Notes: generated by a model not told the origin, from the sequence alone. Shown: positions 43,492 through 52,335, counted from the stretch's first letter. The stretch is DNA of 64,000 nt from Arcicella sp034931005 (GCF_034931005.1 NZ_JAYGIN010000006.1:16431-80430); one strand, 5' to 3'. Numbers and translations are program-made.

Positions 43492-44184
43492 ATGCAAAAT
43501 CTACGTAACCCTTTCAGCATACGCTTGGCGTATTTAACTATGGCAATTATTTGCACCAATTATGTTTCAATTTTAGCTCAGGACGAGCAGAAAGCTTTTA
43601 AAGAAGGAGATAAAACTCTTTCAGTAGGAATTTCTGGAGGAATGGGGTCTTTCGGTTATTCTCAAGTTACTCCTTCTATATCTTTTGATTATGGACTTCC
43701 CGGTACACGTGGAATTGTGAGCTTGGGCGGTTTTTTTAGTTATTCACAAGTTAAAAATCCTTACGGAAGCAGTTATCCAAGTTATAGCAATACGGATAGT
43801 CTTTATACGATTTATAAAAATGTAGGTGACCAAAGGAGACAAACAGTAACTGCGGGACTTCGCTTTGGTTTACATTATGCTACTCGTAAATGGGATTTGT
43901 ACGCAGGTGCTATGATTGGTTATCAAAAAACATTTGTTGATGAATTTTCAAATACAGTTGAACAGTATAAAGGCTCTCCTTCTAACATCCCATCATCTTA
44001 TGGAGTTTTACCTGTCGATGCAAGGCTAATTAATAAGGGAACACTTACTCAACAAGGGTACAACTCGGGACAGATGGTTTTTAGTCCATACGTTGGTGCT
44101 AAATATTATGTTACGAAGAAGGTTTCTCTCAACTTGGAAGTTGGACAATATACTGGCAATGCTGGTATCGGTTTTAAATTCTAA
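43492..44184 (+). CDS. Outer-membrane beta-barrel protein, 230 aa
   Basis: A secreted barrel protein of unknown role. I choose the ATG at 43492, giving a signal peptide MQNLRNPF...SILAQ of about 30 residues; an upstream ATG at 43405 gives a poor N-terminus. The mature part has glycine- and aromatic-rich strands (VGISGGMGSFGYSQVTPSISFDY; WDLYAGAMIGYQKTF; VFSPYVGAKYYVTKKVSLNLEV) and ends in an aromatic-x-Phe, GFKF, as barrels usually do. It stands alone, closed by a terminator, and faces away from argF'. Confidence 0.75.
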   Translation: MQNLRNPFSIRLAYLTMAIICTNYVSILAQDEQKAFKEGDKTLSVGISGGMGSFGYSQVTPSISFDYGLPGTRGIVSLGGFFSYSQVKNPYGSSYPSYSNTDSLYTIYKNVGDQRRQTVTAGLRFGLHYATRKWDLYAGAMIGYQKTFVDEFSNTVEQYKGSPSNIPSSYGVLPVDARLINKGTLTQQGYNSGQMVFSPYVGAKYYVTKKVSLNLEVGQYTGNAGIGFKF

Positions 44185-44193
44185 ACAAAAAAT

Positions 44194-44220
44194 TAGGCGA
44201 GCCTTACAAAGGTTCGCCTA
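44194..44220. terminator. Intrinsic terminator after barrel gene
   Basis: The stem TAGGCGAGCCTT ... AAGGTTCGCCTA (44194-44220) has one mismatch and an ACA loop. It is followed by an A/T-rich stretch. Confidence 0.75.
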
Positions 44221-44336
44221 AAAATATCACTAACACACCAAAATATAATTAAGTATTCTACTAAGAACACAAAATGTATTTCTTAATTATTATACGATGT
44301 TGTTAATGTAAAGTCACGGTGAGATTCAAAAAAAAC

Positions 44337-45299
44337 TTAATATTTTCTGAAATATGTTTTCTTTTCGGATAGTTTTCCGCCTAAACTTCGTTTAAATCTG
44401 GCTAAACCTTCGTTTAAAACGCCTTTATCTGTTGCAATCCCTAAATCTAATAATTTGAAATTTTCTTTTTGACCATATTCATAAATGCCTGACAATAAAT
44501 AAATTGTTGGACTATGTTTTAAGTATTGCTCATTGTCGGCGAGATAGAATGTGTATAAAATATCCTGATTTATTTTAATGGTTACGCCTGTGGCAATTAA
44601 TACGTCAATATCATAGACTGAAAAAAGTTGAAAATTATCTGGGAATTTTTGAAAATGCTCTGTCAACTGTTCTAAAGTCATAGTCATTGGTCGATTTTTT
44701 CGTAATCGAGAATTAGCAATGAAAGCATGAATTATTGAGAAATCAGGATTAGTTTCATTTTTGATAACGAACTCATTTTTAATTGATTTTTTAAGTAATT
44801 GCTTGGCTCTTGGAGAAATAATAATTTCTAAAAATGATTTTTCGGTAACATCAATTTCGTAATTGTGTTCGGTATATTTTATTTGAAAGTGTAATTTCTG
44901 AAGGCAGTTTTCAAGTATATGCTTTTGTTGTTCCGATAAATATTTTTCTGGATATAAATTGATATGGATTTCAGAAATATTTTTTGAAAAGAGAAAAGAT
45001 TCAACCCGTTCTAAGAATTGATGTAAAGAAATTTCAGAAAGAGATTGGCTAAATTCTATTCCGCCAAAAGTTGCTTTGAAAGGAGAGTAGGCAATTTTAT
45101 CTTTGATAATGACGCTAAAACGAGCTTCAATAGTTTTAAAATTAACTTCTTGCCAATAAAAAGTGTATAAATCATCTCCACCTTGATGTTTTAAATGTTC
45201 AATTTCATTGAAGAAATATCGCTGAAAATTAAATAAATTATCAGGGACAAAGTGAGCATTTTCGGAGATAATTAATTGATATTTCACGAGTTGATTCAT
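44337..45299 (-). CDS. GNAT/FemAB-like acyltransferase
   Basis: A 320-residue protein with two tandem GNAT-like halves, as in FemAB-type aminoacyl or acyl transferases. The second half has the region LLDLGIATDKGVLNEGLARFKRSLGG (about 280-305). This matches the terminal part of FemAB-like proteins in Bacteroidota surface-glycan clusters. No signal peptide or membrane segment is present. The substrate is unknown. It lies downstream of a small barrel gene on the same strand but behind a terminator. Confidence 0.68.
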   Translation of the reverse strand: MNQLVKYQLIISENAHFVPDNLFNFQRYFFNEIEHLKHQGGDDLYTFYWQEVNFKTIEARFSVIIKDKIAYSPFKATFGGIEFSQSLSEISLHQFLERVESFLFSKNISEIHINLYPEKYLSEQQKHILENCLQKLHFQIKYTEHNYEIDVTEKSFLEIIISPRAKQLLKKSIKNEFVIKNETNPDFSIIHAFIANSRLRKNRPMTMTLEQLTEHFQKFPDNFQLFSVYDIDVLIATGVTIKINQDILYTFYLADNEQYLKHSPTIYLLSGIYEYGQKENFKLLDLGIATDKGVLNEGLARFKRSLGGKLSEKKTYFRKY

Positions 45300-45303
45300 A
45301 AAA

Positions 45304-45340
45304 ATAAAAGGATTTCAAAATTAGTTTGAAATCCTTTTAT
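45304..45340. terminator. Intrinsic terminator between porin and GNAT genes
   Basis: Perfect 16-bp arms (45304-45319 and 45325-45340) enclose ATTAG. It is 8 bp after the stop of the small barrel gene and has A/T runs at both ends. Confidence 0.88.
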
Positions 45341-45348
45341 TGTCCCTT

Positions 45349-45882
45349 TCAGTATGTTTGTTTTTTCTTAGGAAGATATATTTGTAGTCCCACTAAAAGA
45401 CTAATTAAATTACTCCTTGATGATGATAAGTTGTTAGAGTTGAAGGAATTACCGTAATTTCCTGTAATGTCAATTGATACATAATCACTGACAAAGTTAG
45501 CAAGTCCTGCTCCAACGCTGTAATTTGGAGAACCTCCTTCTGTATTAAAATTCACATTACCAAGAAGGAAAAATTTAGAAGACCTTTCATTATTAAAATA
45601 ATACCGAGCCTGTGGTCCAAGAATGGTATTACTTCCAGAACTAACGTACAAAATATTAGCTCCAAGAGCCACATTTTTTGAAATCATTTTAGCTCCAGAC
45701 AAACTTCCATAAAGTATGTCTGCTCCAGAGCTATTCAAATACGATAAATTTCCCCCAATAAGCCAAGTGCCTTTGTCGAGATAGTTATTGTTATATTTTA
45801 TGGGTGTTTCGGAGGCTTGCGAATGAGCAATAAATGAAGAAGTAAAAAGGCATAAAGCCACAAAAAATTGCTTTTTAAACAT
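45349..45882 (-). CDS. Small porin-like outer-membrane protein, 177 aa
   Basis: Signal peptide MFKKQFFVALCLFTSSFIAHSQ (1-22) from the ATG at 45882, chosen over an upstream ATG that adds an unsuitable segment. The mature protein is strand-rich (TWLIGGNLSYLNSSG, VALGANILYVSSGSNTILGPQARYYF), with alternation and Gly/aromatic content like small outer-membrane porin-like barrels. It ends LQIYLPKKKQTY. No function can be given. Its transcription unit is closed by a strong terminator. Confidence 0.75.
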   Translation of the reverse strand: MFKKQFFVALCLFTSSFIAHSQASETPIKYNNNYLDKGTWLIGGNLSYLNSSGADILYGSLSGAKMISKNVALGANILYVSSGSNTILGPQARYYFNNERSSKFFLLGNVNFNTEGGSPNYSVGAGLANFVSDYVSIDITGNYGNSFNSNNLSSSRSNLISLLVGLQIYLPKKKQTY

Positions 45883-45990
45883 GGTATAAGAGTTTAAGAT
45901 GTAAGAAAACTTTAATTGAGGATATTTATAGAGTAGGGACAATAGGTAAAGTTTTCAGAACGTAAGGTATTACATTTTCAAGAGCAGTTG

Positions 45991-45998
45991 TACTTTTG
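45991..45998 (+). promoter_or_regulatory. Candidate -7 promoter element (TACTTTTG)
   Basis: This matches TAnnTTTG and lies upstream of the small membrane-protein frame at 46110. No convincing -33 element is seen. Confidence 0.35.
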
Positions 45999-46109
45999 TA
46001 GTATAAAATGCTGAAATAGATTTATCAAAAGGTAAACCTTATTCAAATTATTTGTGTTAGAAAAAATAAAAGCAAAGATTTGGAAACTCAACAACCTCCT
46101 CAAAATAAA

Positions 46110-46232
46110 ATGATAGCATGGCTCAAGCGACTCGGCTGGGCTGGTTTTTTCTTTTTTTTGATAAAAGGCGTAACACTATATATTCTTATCCCATATTTAA
46201 TTGCCAAAGGTGTAATTAGCTGTGATAAATAA
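46110..46232 (+). CDS. Small single-span membrane protein, 40 aa
   Basis: A short frame MIAWLKRLGWAGFFFFLIKG... with one strongly hydrophobic helix broken by Lys, ending in VISCDK. A TTG at 46080 in the same frame would add ten polar residues, and the frame is closed by a stop just upstream of that. The basic, aromatic-rich start and hydrophobic span followed by a short tail resemble small membrane ORFs I associate with Bacteroidota genomes, often misannotated. It lies alone between two minus-strand genes, with a possible promoter at 45991. Confidence 0.5.
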   Translation: MIAWLKRLGWAGFFFFLIKGVTLYILIPYLIAKGVISCDK

Positions 46233-46292
46233 GGTTTTAGAGCTTAGATTTTAAAGAGCTTTTTCACTTCTAAAACCTAAGCACTCAAACCT
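46231..46292. repeat. Inverted phrase repeat (AGGTTTTAGAGCTTAG)
   Basis: Left AAGGTTTTAGAGCTTAG (46231-46247) pairs with CTAAGCACTCAAACCTT on the right (to 46285), with extra TTTTAGA/TCTAAAA matches. It joins the small ORF stop and the YtxH stop, and probably acts as a bidirectional terminator. Confidence 0.6.
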
Positions 46293-46296
46293 TAAA

Positions 46297-46593
46297 CTAT
46301 TTCACTTCTTCAGCACCCGTAGTAGGTTTTATTCCACCCATCAAATCCTGTAAAAACTTCTCAATATCTGGGAATTGCTCTTTCAAAGCTGCTGCACCTT
46401 CCGTTTTTAATTTCTCGAAATATTCTGGAGCTTTATCAATAGCACCTTCCGCTTCGGTTTTCAATTGAGACGCTTTATCTTTCAAATCAGCAAGCGTTTT
46501 TTCGCCTTCTTCCGTTTGTAAATATTTGTTTAGGGCAACTCCTGCGGCGGCACCTAAAAGAAATGTTGCAATGTGTTTTGCGTTTACTGACAT
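46297..46593 (-). CDS. YtxH domain-containing protein
   Basis: A 98-residue protein. A hydrophobic N-terminal segment with small residues (HIATFLLGAAAGVALNKYL, about 7-25) forms a single membrane anchor. It is followed by a charged helical tail (KTLADLKDKASQLKTEAEGA...), the typical YtxH layout. Family members are often induced by stress, but the molecular role is unknown. It lies 12 bp downstream of the Uma2 gene and may share its transcript. Confidence 0.82.
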   Translation of the reverse strand: MSVNAKHIATFLLGAAAGVALNKYLQTEEGEKTLADLKDKASQLKTEAEGAIDKAPEYFEKLKTEGAAALKEQFPDIEKFLQDLMGGIKPTTGAEEVK

Positions 46594-46604
46594 GGTTTTA
46601 TGTT

Positions 46605-47207
46605 TTAAAAATTAACTCCTGATTTTTCTAAATATTGTGAAATATTAAACTTAACTCCATCTATAATTTCAATGTCTTTCGACCAATCTATTAATAACCA
46701 ATCTTTGCCTTGTTCAGCCACAATAACTTTTTTTGAAGCTGATAAAACCCAAATAACTTTCTCAACTCCCCAAGACAATAAACGGTCAGTTTTTTGATAA
46801 ATATAGGTTTGCTCGGTAAAATCAGTGGTATCAATACTGACATCAATTTCAATATCTATTTTGGGAGGAACATCTAAATAATGAGTGTCAATTTTAGAAA
46901 TAGGCAATTTAATTTGCTCATAAATCATCACATCTCCCGAAAGGTTATTGTTTACATCAAGGTGCATTCCACCCTCTCCAGTAAATACAAAATACTGATT
47001 TTCATCTAATTGACGAATTAATAAATACGTAAAATAGCGTAAAATAAAAACCTGTAAACCACTTGCACCCATAATACTTTCTAATGTTTTTTCTTTGCGT
47101 AAAACTGCTTTATAGCCTTTATAATAGATAGGAATCCCGTTCAATATCTCTTTGACGAGATATGCAGGCACTTTCCGAGGAACTTTTCTTTGTGCGGTAC
47201 TTGTCAT
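46605..47207 (-). CDS. Uma2/DUF820 family putative endonuclease
   Basis: A 200-residue protein of the Uma2 group, which has a PD-(D/E)XK restriction-endonuclease-like fold. Candidate active-site acids are Asp in LSGDVMIYEQ and Glu/Asp in PPKIDIEIDVS, with the aromatic TYIYQKTDRLLSWGVEKVIWVL segment that is common in the family. The family is abundant in cyanobacteria and Bacteroidota and its role is uncertain. It is 18 bp from the YpdA gene and 12 bp from the YtxH gene on the same strand. Confidence 0.82.
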   Translation of the reverse strand: MTSTAQRKVPRKVPAYLVKEILNGIPIYYKGYKAVLRKEKTLESIMGASGLQVFILRYFTYLLIRQLDENQYFVFTGEGGMHLDVNNNLSGDVMIYEQIKLPISKIDTHYLDVPPKIDIEIDVSIDTTDFTEQTYIYQKTDRLLSWGVEKVIWVLSASKKVIVAEQGKDWLLIDWSKDIEIIDGVKFNISQYLEKSGVNF

Positions 47208-47224
47208 AATATTGCTTGTGAATT

Positions 47225-48187
47225 TTATTGTGAATTTACGATTTTTTCAATGATTTTCACGGCATGAATTCTTGAATTTTCGATAAACAACGAGTGTGTA
47301 TTCATCCCTCCACAAATTACTCCCGCAAGGAAAACGTTGGGTAAATTGGTCTCTTGCGTTTCATCATCGTAAGTCGGTTTCATGATTTCATCGGCTGATA
47401 GAGTGATGCCTATTTTACGTAAAAAATCAAGATTGGGCTGATAACCCGTCATCGCAATTACGTAATCATTTTCTATCGTAACAATTCCTTCTGGAGTTTT
47501 TATATCAATTTCATTTTCACGTATTTCTGTTACTTCCGAATTGAAAAATGCCTTAATCGAACCTTCTTTAATACGGTTTTCTATGTCAGGTTTTGCCCAA
47601 TATTTTACTCTACTTCCAATTTCATCATGTCTCAAAATCATTGTAACATCAGCACCTTTTCGCCATGTTTCGAGGGCGGCATCTACGGCAGAATTATTCG
47701 CTCCTACAACGACCACCTTTTGCAAAGCGTAAAAATGCGGTTCCTCATAATAATGGGTTACTTTCGGAAGGTTTTCGCCTGCAACATTCATCAAATACGG
47801 AATGTCATAAAAACCTGTGGCAATTACGATATTTTTGGTTTCGTACTGACTCTTTTTTGTATGAATGGTGTAAAAACCGTCAGATTTGGGCGAAATGTTG
47901 TCCACTTCTTCAAACAACTTCAGGTTCAATTTACGGTGTAATGCCACTCGGCGATAATATTCTAAAGCTTCTGAGCGTGTTGGCTTTGCGTTATTTGACA
48001 CAAAGGGAACATCGCCAATTTCCAGACGGTCGGAGGTGCTGAAAAAAGTCATATTTGCGGGATAATTATAAAGCGAATTGACCAAGCACCCTTTCTCTAA
48101 AACCAAATAATTGAGTCCTGCCGTTTGAGCTTCAAGTCCACACGCCAAGCCAATTGGACCACCACCGATGATAATTAAGTCGTACAT
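47225..48187 (-). CDS. ypdA: YpdA-type bacillithiol-disulfide reductase
   Basis: A 320-residue flavoprotein of the thioredoxin-reductase-like class lacking the CxxC pair. FAD loop IIGGGPIGLACG (about 6-17) and the NAD(P)H loop VVVGANNSAVDAAL (about 158-171) are clear, as is the C-terminal VFLAGVICGG. The stretch YPANMTFFSTSDRLEIG (about 42-58) is a YpdA signature. In bacilli YpdA reduces bacillithiol disulfide using NADPH, so bacillithiol is likely the thiol in this organism. GTAG-footed hairpins lie just upstream. Confidence 0.85.
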   Translation of the reverse strand: MYDLIIIGGGPIGLACGLEAQTAGLNYLVLEKGCLVNSLYNYPANMTFFSTSDRLEIGDVPFVSNNAKPTRSEALEYYRRVALHRKLNLKLFEEVDNISPKSDGFYTIHTKKSQYETKNIVIATGFYDIPYLMNVAGENLPKVTHYYEEPHFYALQKVVVVGANNSAVDAALETWRKGADVTMILRHDEIGSRVKYWAKPDIENRIKEGSIKAFFNSEVTEIRENEIDIKTPEGIVTIENDYVIAMTGYQPNLDFLRKIGITLSADEIMKPTYDDETQETNLPNVFLAGVICGGMNTHSLFIENSRIHAVKIIEKIVNSQ

Positions 48188-48198
48188 TTTTAATGAGG

Positions 48199-48286
48199 TA
48201 GGACAGTTTTCTCAACTGTCTTTTTAAAATTTATTGATAGGTTGCTAACCTGTTGTCTCTGCTTACAGGTTTGAAACCTGTGTTAC
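48199..48286. repeat. GTAG/GTAA-footed REP hairpins upstream of ypdA
   Basis: Two elements lie here. The first is GTAG (48199-48202) directly followed by a GACAGTT-TTCTC-AACTGTC stem (48203-48221). The second is inverted, ACAGGTTTGAAACCTGTGTTAC (48265-48286), which reads GTAACACAGGTTT... on the minus strand. A further AACCTGT...ACAGGTT pairing joins 48248-48254 with the second. Confidence 0.8.
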
Positions 48287-48331
48287 TTATCAACAACCTG
48301 GAAAGCTGTTCTACTGACAAATAAACACAAA

Positions 48332-48367
48332 AAAAATCCCATCAGGTTCATTTCTGATGGGATTTTT
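48332..48367. terminator. Intrinsic terminator after the head-GIN gene
   Basis: The stem AAAAATCCCATCAG ... CTGATGGGATTTTT (48332-48345 and 48354-48367) has an 8-base loop and A/T tracts at both ends. Confidence 0.9.
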
Positions 48368-48371
48368 ATCA

Positions 48372-48425
48372 AGTAACACAGGTTTTAACCTGTTTTTCAA
48401 AATACAGGTTAAAACCTGTGTTACT
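48372..48425. repeat. Paired GTAA-footed REP hairpins (core ACAGGTT)
   Basis: Perfect 22-bp arms (48372-48393 and 48404-48425) each begin GTAACACAGG from the outside and are themselves palindromic (ACAGGTT-TT-AACCTGT). The TAA in the right-hand foot, read on the minus strand, is the stop codon of the head-GIN gene. Confidence 0.9.
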
Positions 48426-49131
48426 CACTTTTCACCGAACTTGCCCCTGATACATCAGATTTTACCGATGGTTGTCCACGATAACGTAATGATGATGCTC
48501 CGCTTGCTTCAACAGTTAATGTTTTTGAGGCGTTTACTTTTACAGAACTTGCTCCTGAAATATCCGCATCAACATCACGTGCTGGGAAATTGTAACAGTT
48601 TACATTACTCGCTCCCGATACGTCATAATTCATTTTAGAAGTATTTCCGTTCATTTTGATGGATGATGCTCCCGAACAATCTAAATTTACTTTGTCGGCT
48701 TTGATATTGATTTCTGCGTTAGAAGCCCCTGAAAATTTTAAAGAAATTTCTTCTAAATCATTGAATCCTGAGATTTTAGATTTGGTTGCTCCCGAAAAAT
48801 CTACCATTTTCAGTGTTGGCATTACGATGGTGAAAGTAACTTTTTTACGATTTTTGTTCCATCCCCAACCTTTGCTACTGCGGTATTTTGCAATGAGTGT
48901 TCCACTACTAATTTTTACCTCTAAATCTTCAAGGTCTTCGGCACGCTCAGCATCAACCAATACCTTATAAGTTGAACCTTGTGTTATGGCAATTTGAAAG
49001 GCGTTTGACATATCCAATTTGTCGAATCCTTTTAATGGATAATCTTTTCTGTTTTGTGCCATTAATACGTTTGTAACGAATAATAATGTGGCAATGGCAA
49101 ATAAATTTCGAAGGTTGAGTTTCATTTTCAT
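48421..49131 (-). CDS. Head-GIN (DUF2807) domain protein
   Basis: A 236-residue secreted protein with a signal peptide (MKMKLNLRNLFAIATLLFVTNVLMAQ, 1-26). The mature part is a beta-helix of DUF2807 type with six SGAS/SGAT repeats (DFSGATKSK, KFSGASNAE, DCSGASSIK, DVSGASNVN, DISGASSVK, EASGASSLR). It ends LRYRGQPSVKSDVSGASSVKSE. Its last 25 residues resemble the end of the PspC-fused protein encoded just upstream, so the two share a duplicated module. The stop codon is the TAA of a GTAA repeat foot. Its role in stress or as an adhesin is unproven. Confidence 0.85.
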   Translation of the reverse strand: MKMKLNLRNLFAIATLLFVTNVLMAQNRKDYPLKGFDKLDMSNAFQIAITQGSTYKVLVDAERAEDLEDLEVKISSGTLIAKYRSSKGWGWNKNRKKVTFTIVMPTLKMVDFSGATKSKISGFNDLEEISLKFSGASNAEINIKADKVNLDCSGASSIKMNGNTSKMNYDVSGASNVNCYNFPARDVDADISGASSVKVNASKTLTVEASGASSLRYRGQPSVKSDVSGASSVKSE

Positions 49132-49263
49132 GTTATTTTGATGTTTTATATCAGATGCAAGTTTAGAGAATAAGGTTGCAATGTGCTTGGAAAATTGTTT
49201 GAGCTATGATTTATTTGATTTAGAGATTTTAGGATTAGTTTATCAGATAAAATTATCGAGTTT

Positions 49264-49296
49264 AAGGCAGTCGTCCTTCAAAAGGACGACTGCCTT
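49264..49296. terminator. Strong hairpin terminator between PspC and head-GIN genes
   Basis: Perfect 15-bp arms (49264-49278 and 49282-49296) with a 3-base loop and T/A-rich flanks. It lies 16 bp after the PspC-fusion stop, so read-through to the head-GIN gene would be partial. Confidence 0.82.
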
Positions 49297-49311
49297 TGTG
49301 TCGTCATAAAC

Positions 49312-51747
49312 TTATTCTTTCTCCACCGAACCACCTTCTTGTTGTACCGAACGGCTTACAGATGGCTCGCCACGATAGCGAATTTGTGCGTGAGAAAAGG
49401 TTTTTGCTTCCATTTTTTCTTTCACATTTATCTCTGCGGAGGTGTTATCTTTTGCTTCTACTTTTGCTGAAAGTGCTTCAAAATCAAAGGCTTGGAGTTT
49501 TGCATTTGAGGCTAATTTTGCCGTTAATGATTGCGTATTCCCACTTATATTTAACGAATTGTTATCAGATAAATCAATTGTGAAATTGTCGGTTGATAAA
49601 TTATGGATTGAACTTTCTCCATTTCCGCCTTTCATCGTAATTCCTTTTAGAGTTGGCATGGTGATGTGGACTTCTAAAATACGATTATCCTTTTGTTCGA
49701 TTTGTAAAGTATTATTGGCAACTGAATATTTAATTTGGTCGAGATTATCAACGCCACCTACTTCCACTTTAAATTCATTTCCTTGACGAATAATTATATT
49801 GCAAGAACCATCTTTTCCGTCTGTTTTTACGTATTCAAAACCTTTTACATCAAGTGTTCTGATGGGTGTTCCTGTTGTGAAATCATCTTCACGGTAAGTA
49901 TTGTCGTCGTTATTTTCTTCTTCTTCCTTCAAAATTCTATTGATACAAACTAATTCACCATCTTTTGTGAATTTCCAAAGTGAACCTTTGAATTTATCGC
50001 CTTCTGCATCTTCCCAATATTGTCTGTCAAGTGAATTATCCATAAATTCTGCAAACCCACGAGTCATCGAAAAAGGTTTTTCATAAGGAATATAAACCTT
50101 CATTTTGATGTGTTGGTCACGGAAACGAGCATTATCTTTAAACTCTAATCGGTCATCAAATTTCAAAATGGAATCTTTCTGAACAATATTATAGCTAACT
50201 GCCAAAGCGTTTTTCTCGGCTTCTTGTTTATCTTGCCCATCAGCTCTGAAAACTTGTTCAACTCTGATATTGGTGCCATCGTAGCCAATCAGCTCTGTTG
50301 AAGGCTCCCAATCTTGACCTAATCCTGTATAATTAAGCTCAAATAATGGTGTTTTAGGGTCAATTGTATAGGTTGTAACTTTCTCGATTGATGCAGTTTT
50401 GGCAAAATTACGAGCGTAACGTACTCCTGTGTACATCGTGGTTAAAAGTCCAACAATGAAAACACCTAAAGCACTTTGCCAAACGGTTGGCGTAAATAGA
50501 TTTTTACGAGTAAGAAGTGATAAACCCGCCCAAGCAACCACAAAAGCTGGAACTGCGGAGGCTAAAAATGCACCAATTAGCATCAATGGAGAGGCATCAC
50601 GACCAATTAACCCTACTGGAATACTGTCTCCGAAATAAATATTAGCATTTTCTAAAGCCGTCATTCCTACAAAAAGAGCGAAGAATAAAGCTACGATGAA
50701 AATTACGCCCACGAAGGTCATCATTCCACCAATAAAAATTTTCCCTGCCGAAATCAAAAACTCTGCAAAAGGCCCTAATGCTTTGAAAACCTGCGAGATA
50801 ATTCTGAAAGGAAGTAATAAAAGTTTGGTTAAAGAGTCTTCTGGTTTGTTTTCAACATTAAATGTTCTTTTAATATTTGATTCAATGTTTTCAAGGGTGA
50901 TTGGCTCGCCAGACATTTGCATTTTGTCGGTCAAGGTTTTTGCTTCGGGAGCTATTGCCCACAAAATCAAATAGATGATAACGCCAGAACCAAATAAGAA
51001 AATACTTAAAACGGATACAAAACGCAACATTCCTAAATCCCAACCTGTGTAAGAGGCAATGCCGCTGACAACGCCACCCAATACTTTTCCGTCGGGATTA
51101 CGGTAAAATTTACGGATACGCTCGTCTTCTTCCAACATGGCATTGGCAGGGAACGCAATCCAACAAGCAATGTATAAAACGAAAGAAATTCCTGATAAAA
51201 CACCCGCCGTAATTGGTCCAATTCCTAAAAGCAGAAATAAAAATGCCAAACGAATCCAAAGTGGGTCGAAGCCCAAATTGTAGGCTAAACCTGCACAAAC
51301 ACCGCCCAAGATTTTACGTTTGGTATCACGATACAGTTTTTTGGGAGCTGAATAATGCTTGTAATCGTAGTTATACTTATGTTGTTGGTTATGAGTTTCT
51401 TCCGTAGTTTTTGACTCCGTAGTGTCACTTGTGTTTTCTTTTTTAGTTTCGCCTGCTGTTGCCAAATCTTCATCTTCTTCGATGGCGGCAAAGTCGGAAA
51501 CTGAACCCATAGAGGCAATTAAGCCGTCAACATCTTCCAAAGAAATAGCTTGTTTGTCTTCAGACTTTTGTTTGTCCCAAAACTTTTCGGCAATGCGTGC
51601 TTCAATGTCCTCAACGATTTCTTTTGAGCCTTCGTAAGAGGAAAAATATTTCTGAATGGCTTTCAGATAGGCATTCAATTTATCGAATCCGTCATCTTCG
51701 ATATAAAACACGATGCCTGCGATATTGATTGATATAGTCTTTTTCAT
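49312..51747 (-). CDS. PspC-domain protein fused to a head-GIN domain, 811 aa
   Basis: A large membrane protein. An N-terminal domain of about 90 residues (MKKTISINIAGIVFYIEDDGF) precedes two PspC domains in tandem (about 135-200, KLYRDTKRKILGGVCAG; about 205-270, GKVLGGVVSGIA). Further transmembrane helices lie at about 325-445. The C-terminal extracytoplasmic part ends in a DUF2807-like beta-helix with the terminal motif IRYRGEPSVSRSVQQ. PspC proteins sense membrane stress in enterics; here the role is inferred. It follows the padR gene with an 80-bp gap and is probably controlled by it. Confidence 0.88.
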   Translation of the reverse strand: MKKTISINIAGIVFYIEDDGFDKLNAYLKAIQKYFSSYEGSKEIVEDIEARIAEKFWDKQKSEDKQAISLEDVDGLIASMGSVSDFAAIEEDEDLATAGETKKENTSDTTESKTTEETHNQQHKYNYDYKHYSAPKKLYRDTKRKILGGVCAGLAYNLGFDPLWIRLAFLFLLLGIGPITAGVLSGISFVLYIACWIAFPANAMLEEDERIRKFYRNPDGKVLGGVVSGIASYTGWDLGMLRFVSVLSIFLFGSGVIIYLILWAIAPEAKTLTDKMQMSGEPITLENIESNIKRTFNVENKPEDSLTKLLLLPFRIISQVFKALGPFAEFLISAGKIFIGGMMTFVGVIFIVALFFALFVGMTALENANIYFGDSIPVGLIGRDASPLMLIGAFLASAVPAFVVAWAGLSLLTRKNLFTPTVWQSALGVFIVGLLTTMYTGVRYARNFAKTASIEKVTTYTIDPKTPLFELNYTGLGQDWEPSTELIGYDGTNIRVEQVFRADGQDKQEAEKNALAVSYNIVQKDSILKFDDRLEFKDNARFRDQHIKMKVYIPYEKPFSMTRGFAEFMDNSLDRQYWEDAEGDKFKGSLWKFTKDGELVCINRILKEEEENNDDNTYREDDFTTGTPIRTLDVKGFEYVKTDGKDGSCNIIIRQGNEFKVEVGGVDNLDQIKYSVANNTLQIEQKDNRILEVHITMPTLKGITMKGGNGESSIHNLSTDNFTIDLSDNNSLNISGNTQSLTAKLASNAKLQAFDFEALSAKVEAKDNTSAEINVKEKMEAKTFSHAQIRYRGEPSVSRSVQQEGGSVEKE

Positions 51748-51827
51748 TGGAGTATTTTTAAATTCTCAATTTCAAATGTTCACGGATTATTTGAACACTG
51801 AGCATTGAACATTGTGGATTGAAAATT

Positions 51828-52193
51828 TTACGCTTGACTTTTGTCTTGTGTATTATGATGATGAAATGAATCGTGGATTATTTGGGCAACTGAGGTTTGT
51901 AGTTCCGTCCAAGTTTCCTCAAATTGAGCCAGAAAAATTTTACCTGTATCAGTCAAAACATAATATTTTCGAGGAGGTCCAGAAGCGGATTCAACCCATT
52001 TATAATCTAATAATCCAGAGTTTTTCAGACGAGTCAGCAGTGGATACAACGTTCCTTCCACAACCATAATTTTTGCCGAAGTAAGTTCTTCAAGCATATC
52101 AGAGGCATAAACTTCACCTCTTGAAATAATGTGCAGAATACAGAATTCAAGAATTCCTTTTCGCATTTGCACTTTGGCGTTTTCTAAATCCAT
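51828..52193 (-). CDS. PadR-family transcriptional regulator
   Basis: A 121-residue winged-helix repressor. The opening MDLENAKVQMRKGILEFCILHIISRG is the PadR start; helix-turn-helix and wing (VVEGTLYPLLTRLKNSGLLDY, YYVLTDTG) follow. Family members repress a neighbouring gene until a ligand or stress releases them. The downstream gene is the PspC fusion, the usual partner in Bacteroidota. A promoter with two AAGGTACTAT repeats lies upstream. Confidence 0.93.
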   Translation of the reverse strand: MDLENAKVQMRKGILEFCILHIISRGEVYASDMLEELTSAKIMVVEGTLYPLLTRLKNSGLLDYKWVESASGPPRKYYVLTDTGKIFLAQFEETWTELQTSVAQIIHDSFHHHNTQDKSQA

Positions 52194-52335
52194 AATTTTA
52201 ATGGTTTTCTATGTGAATAGTTACGGAGATAATGAGTGATGTGGTTTATGGAGAAGTTTAAGTATTTTGTAAAATCTTATTTTTATTTAATTCATCACTT
52301 TATATCTGCGTAACCCTTTTCTTCTAAATAACTAT

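Noticed and set aside
49264..49296. GTAR-footed REP hairpin
   Set aside because: The stem is strong but neither side has GTAG or GTAA at the foot, so it is listed only as a terminator.
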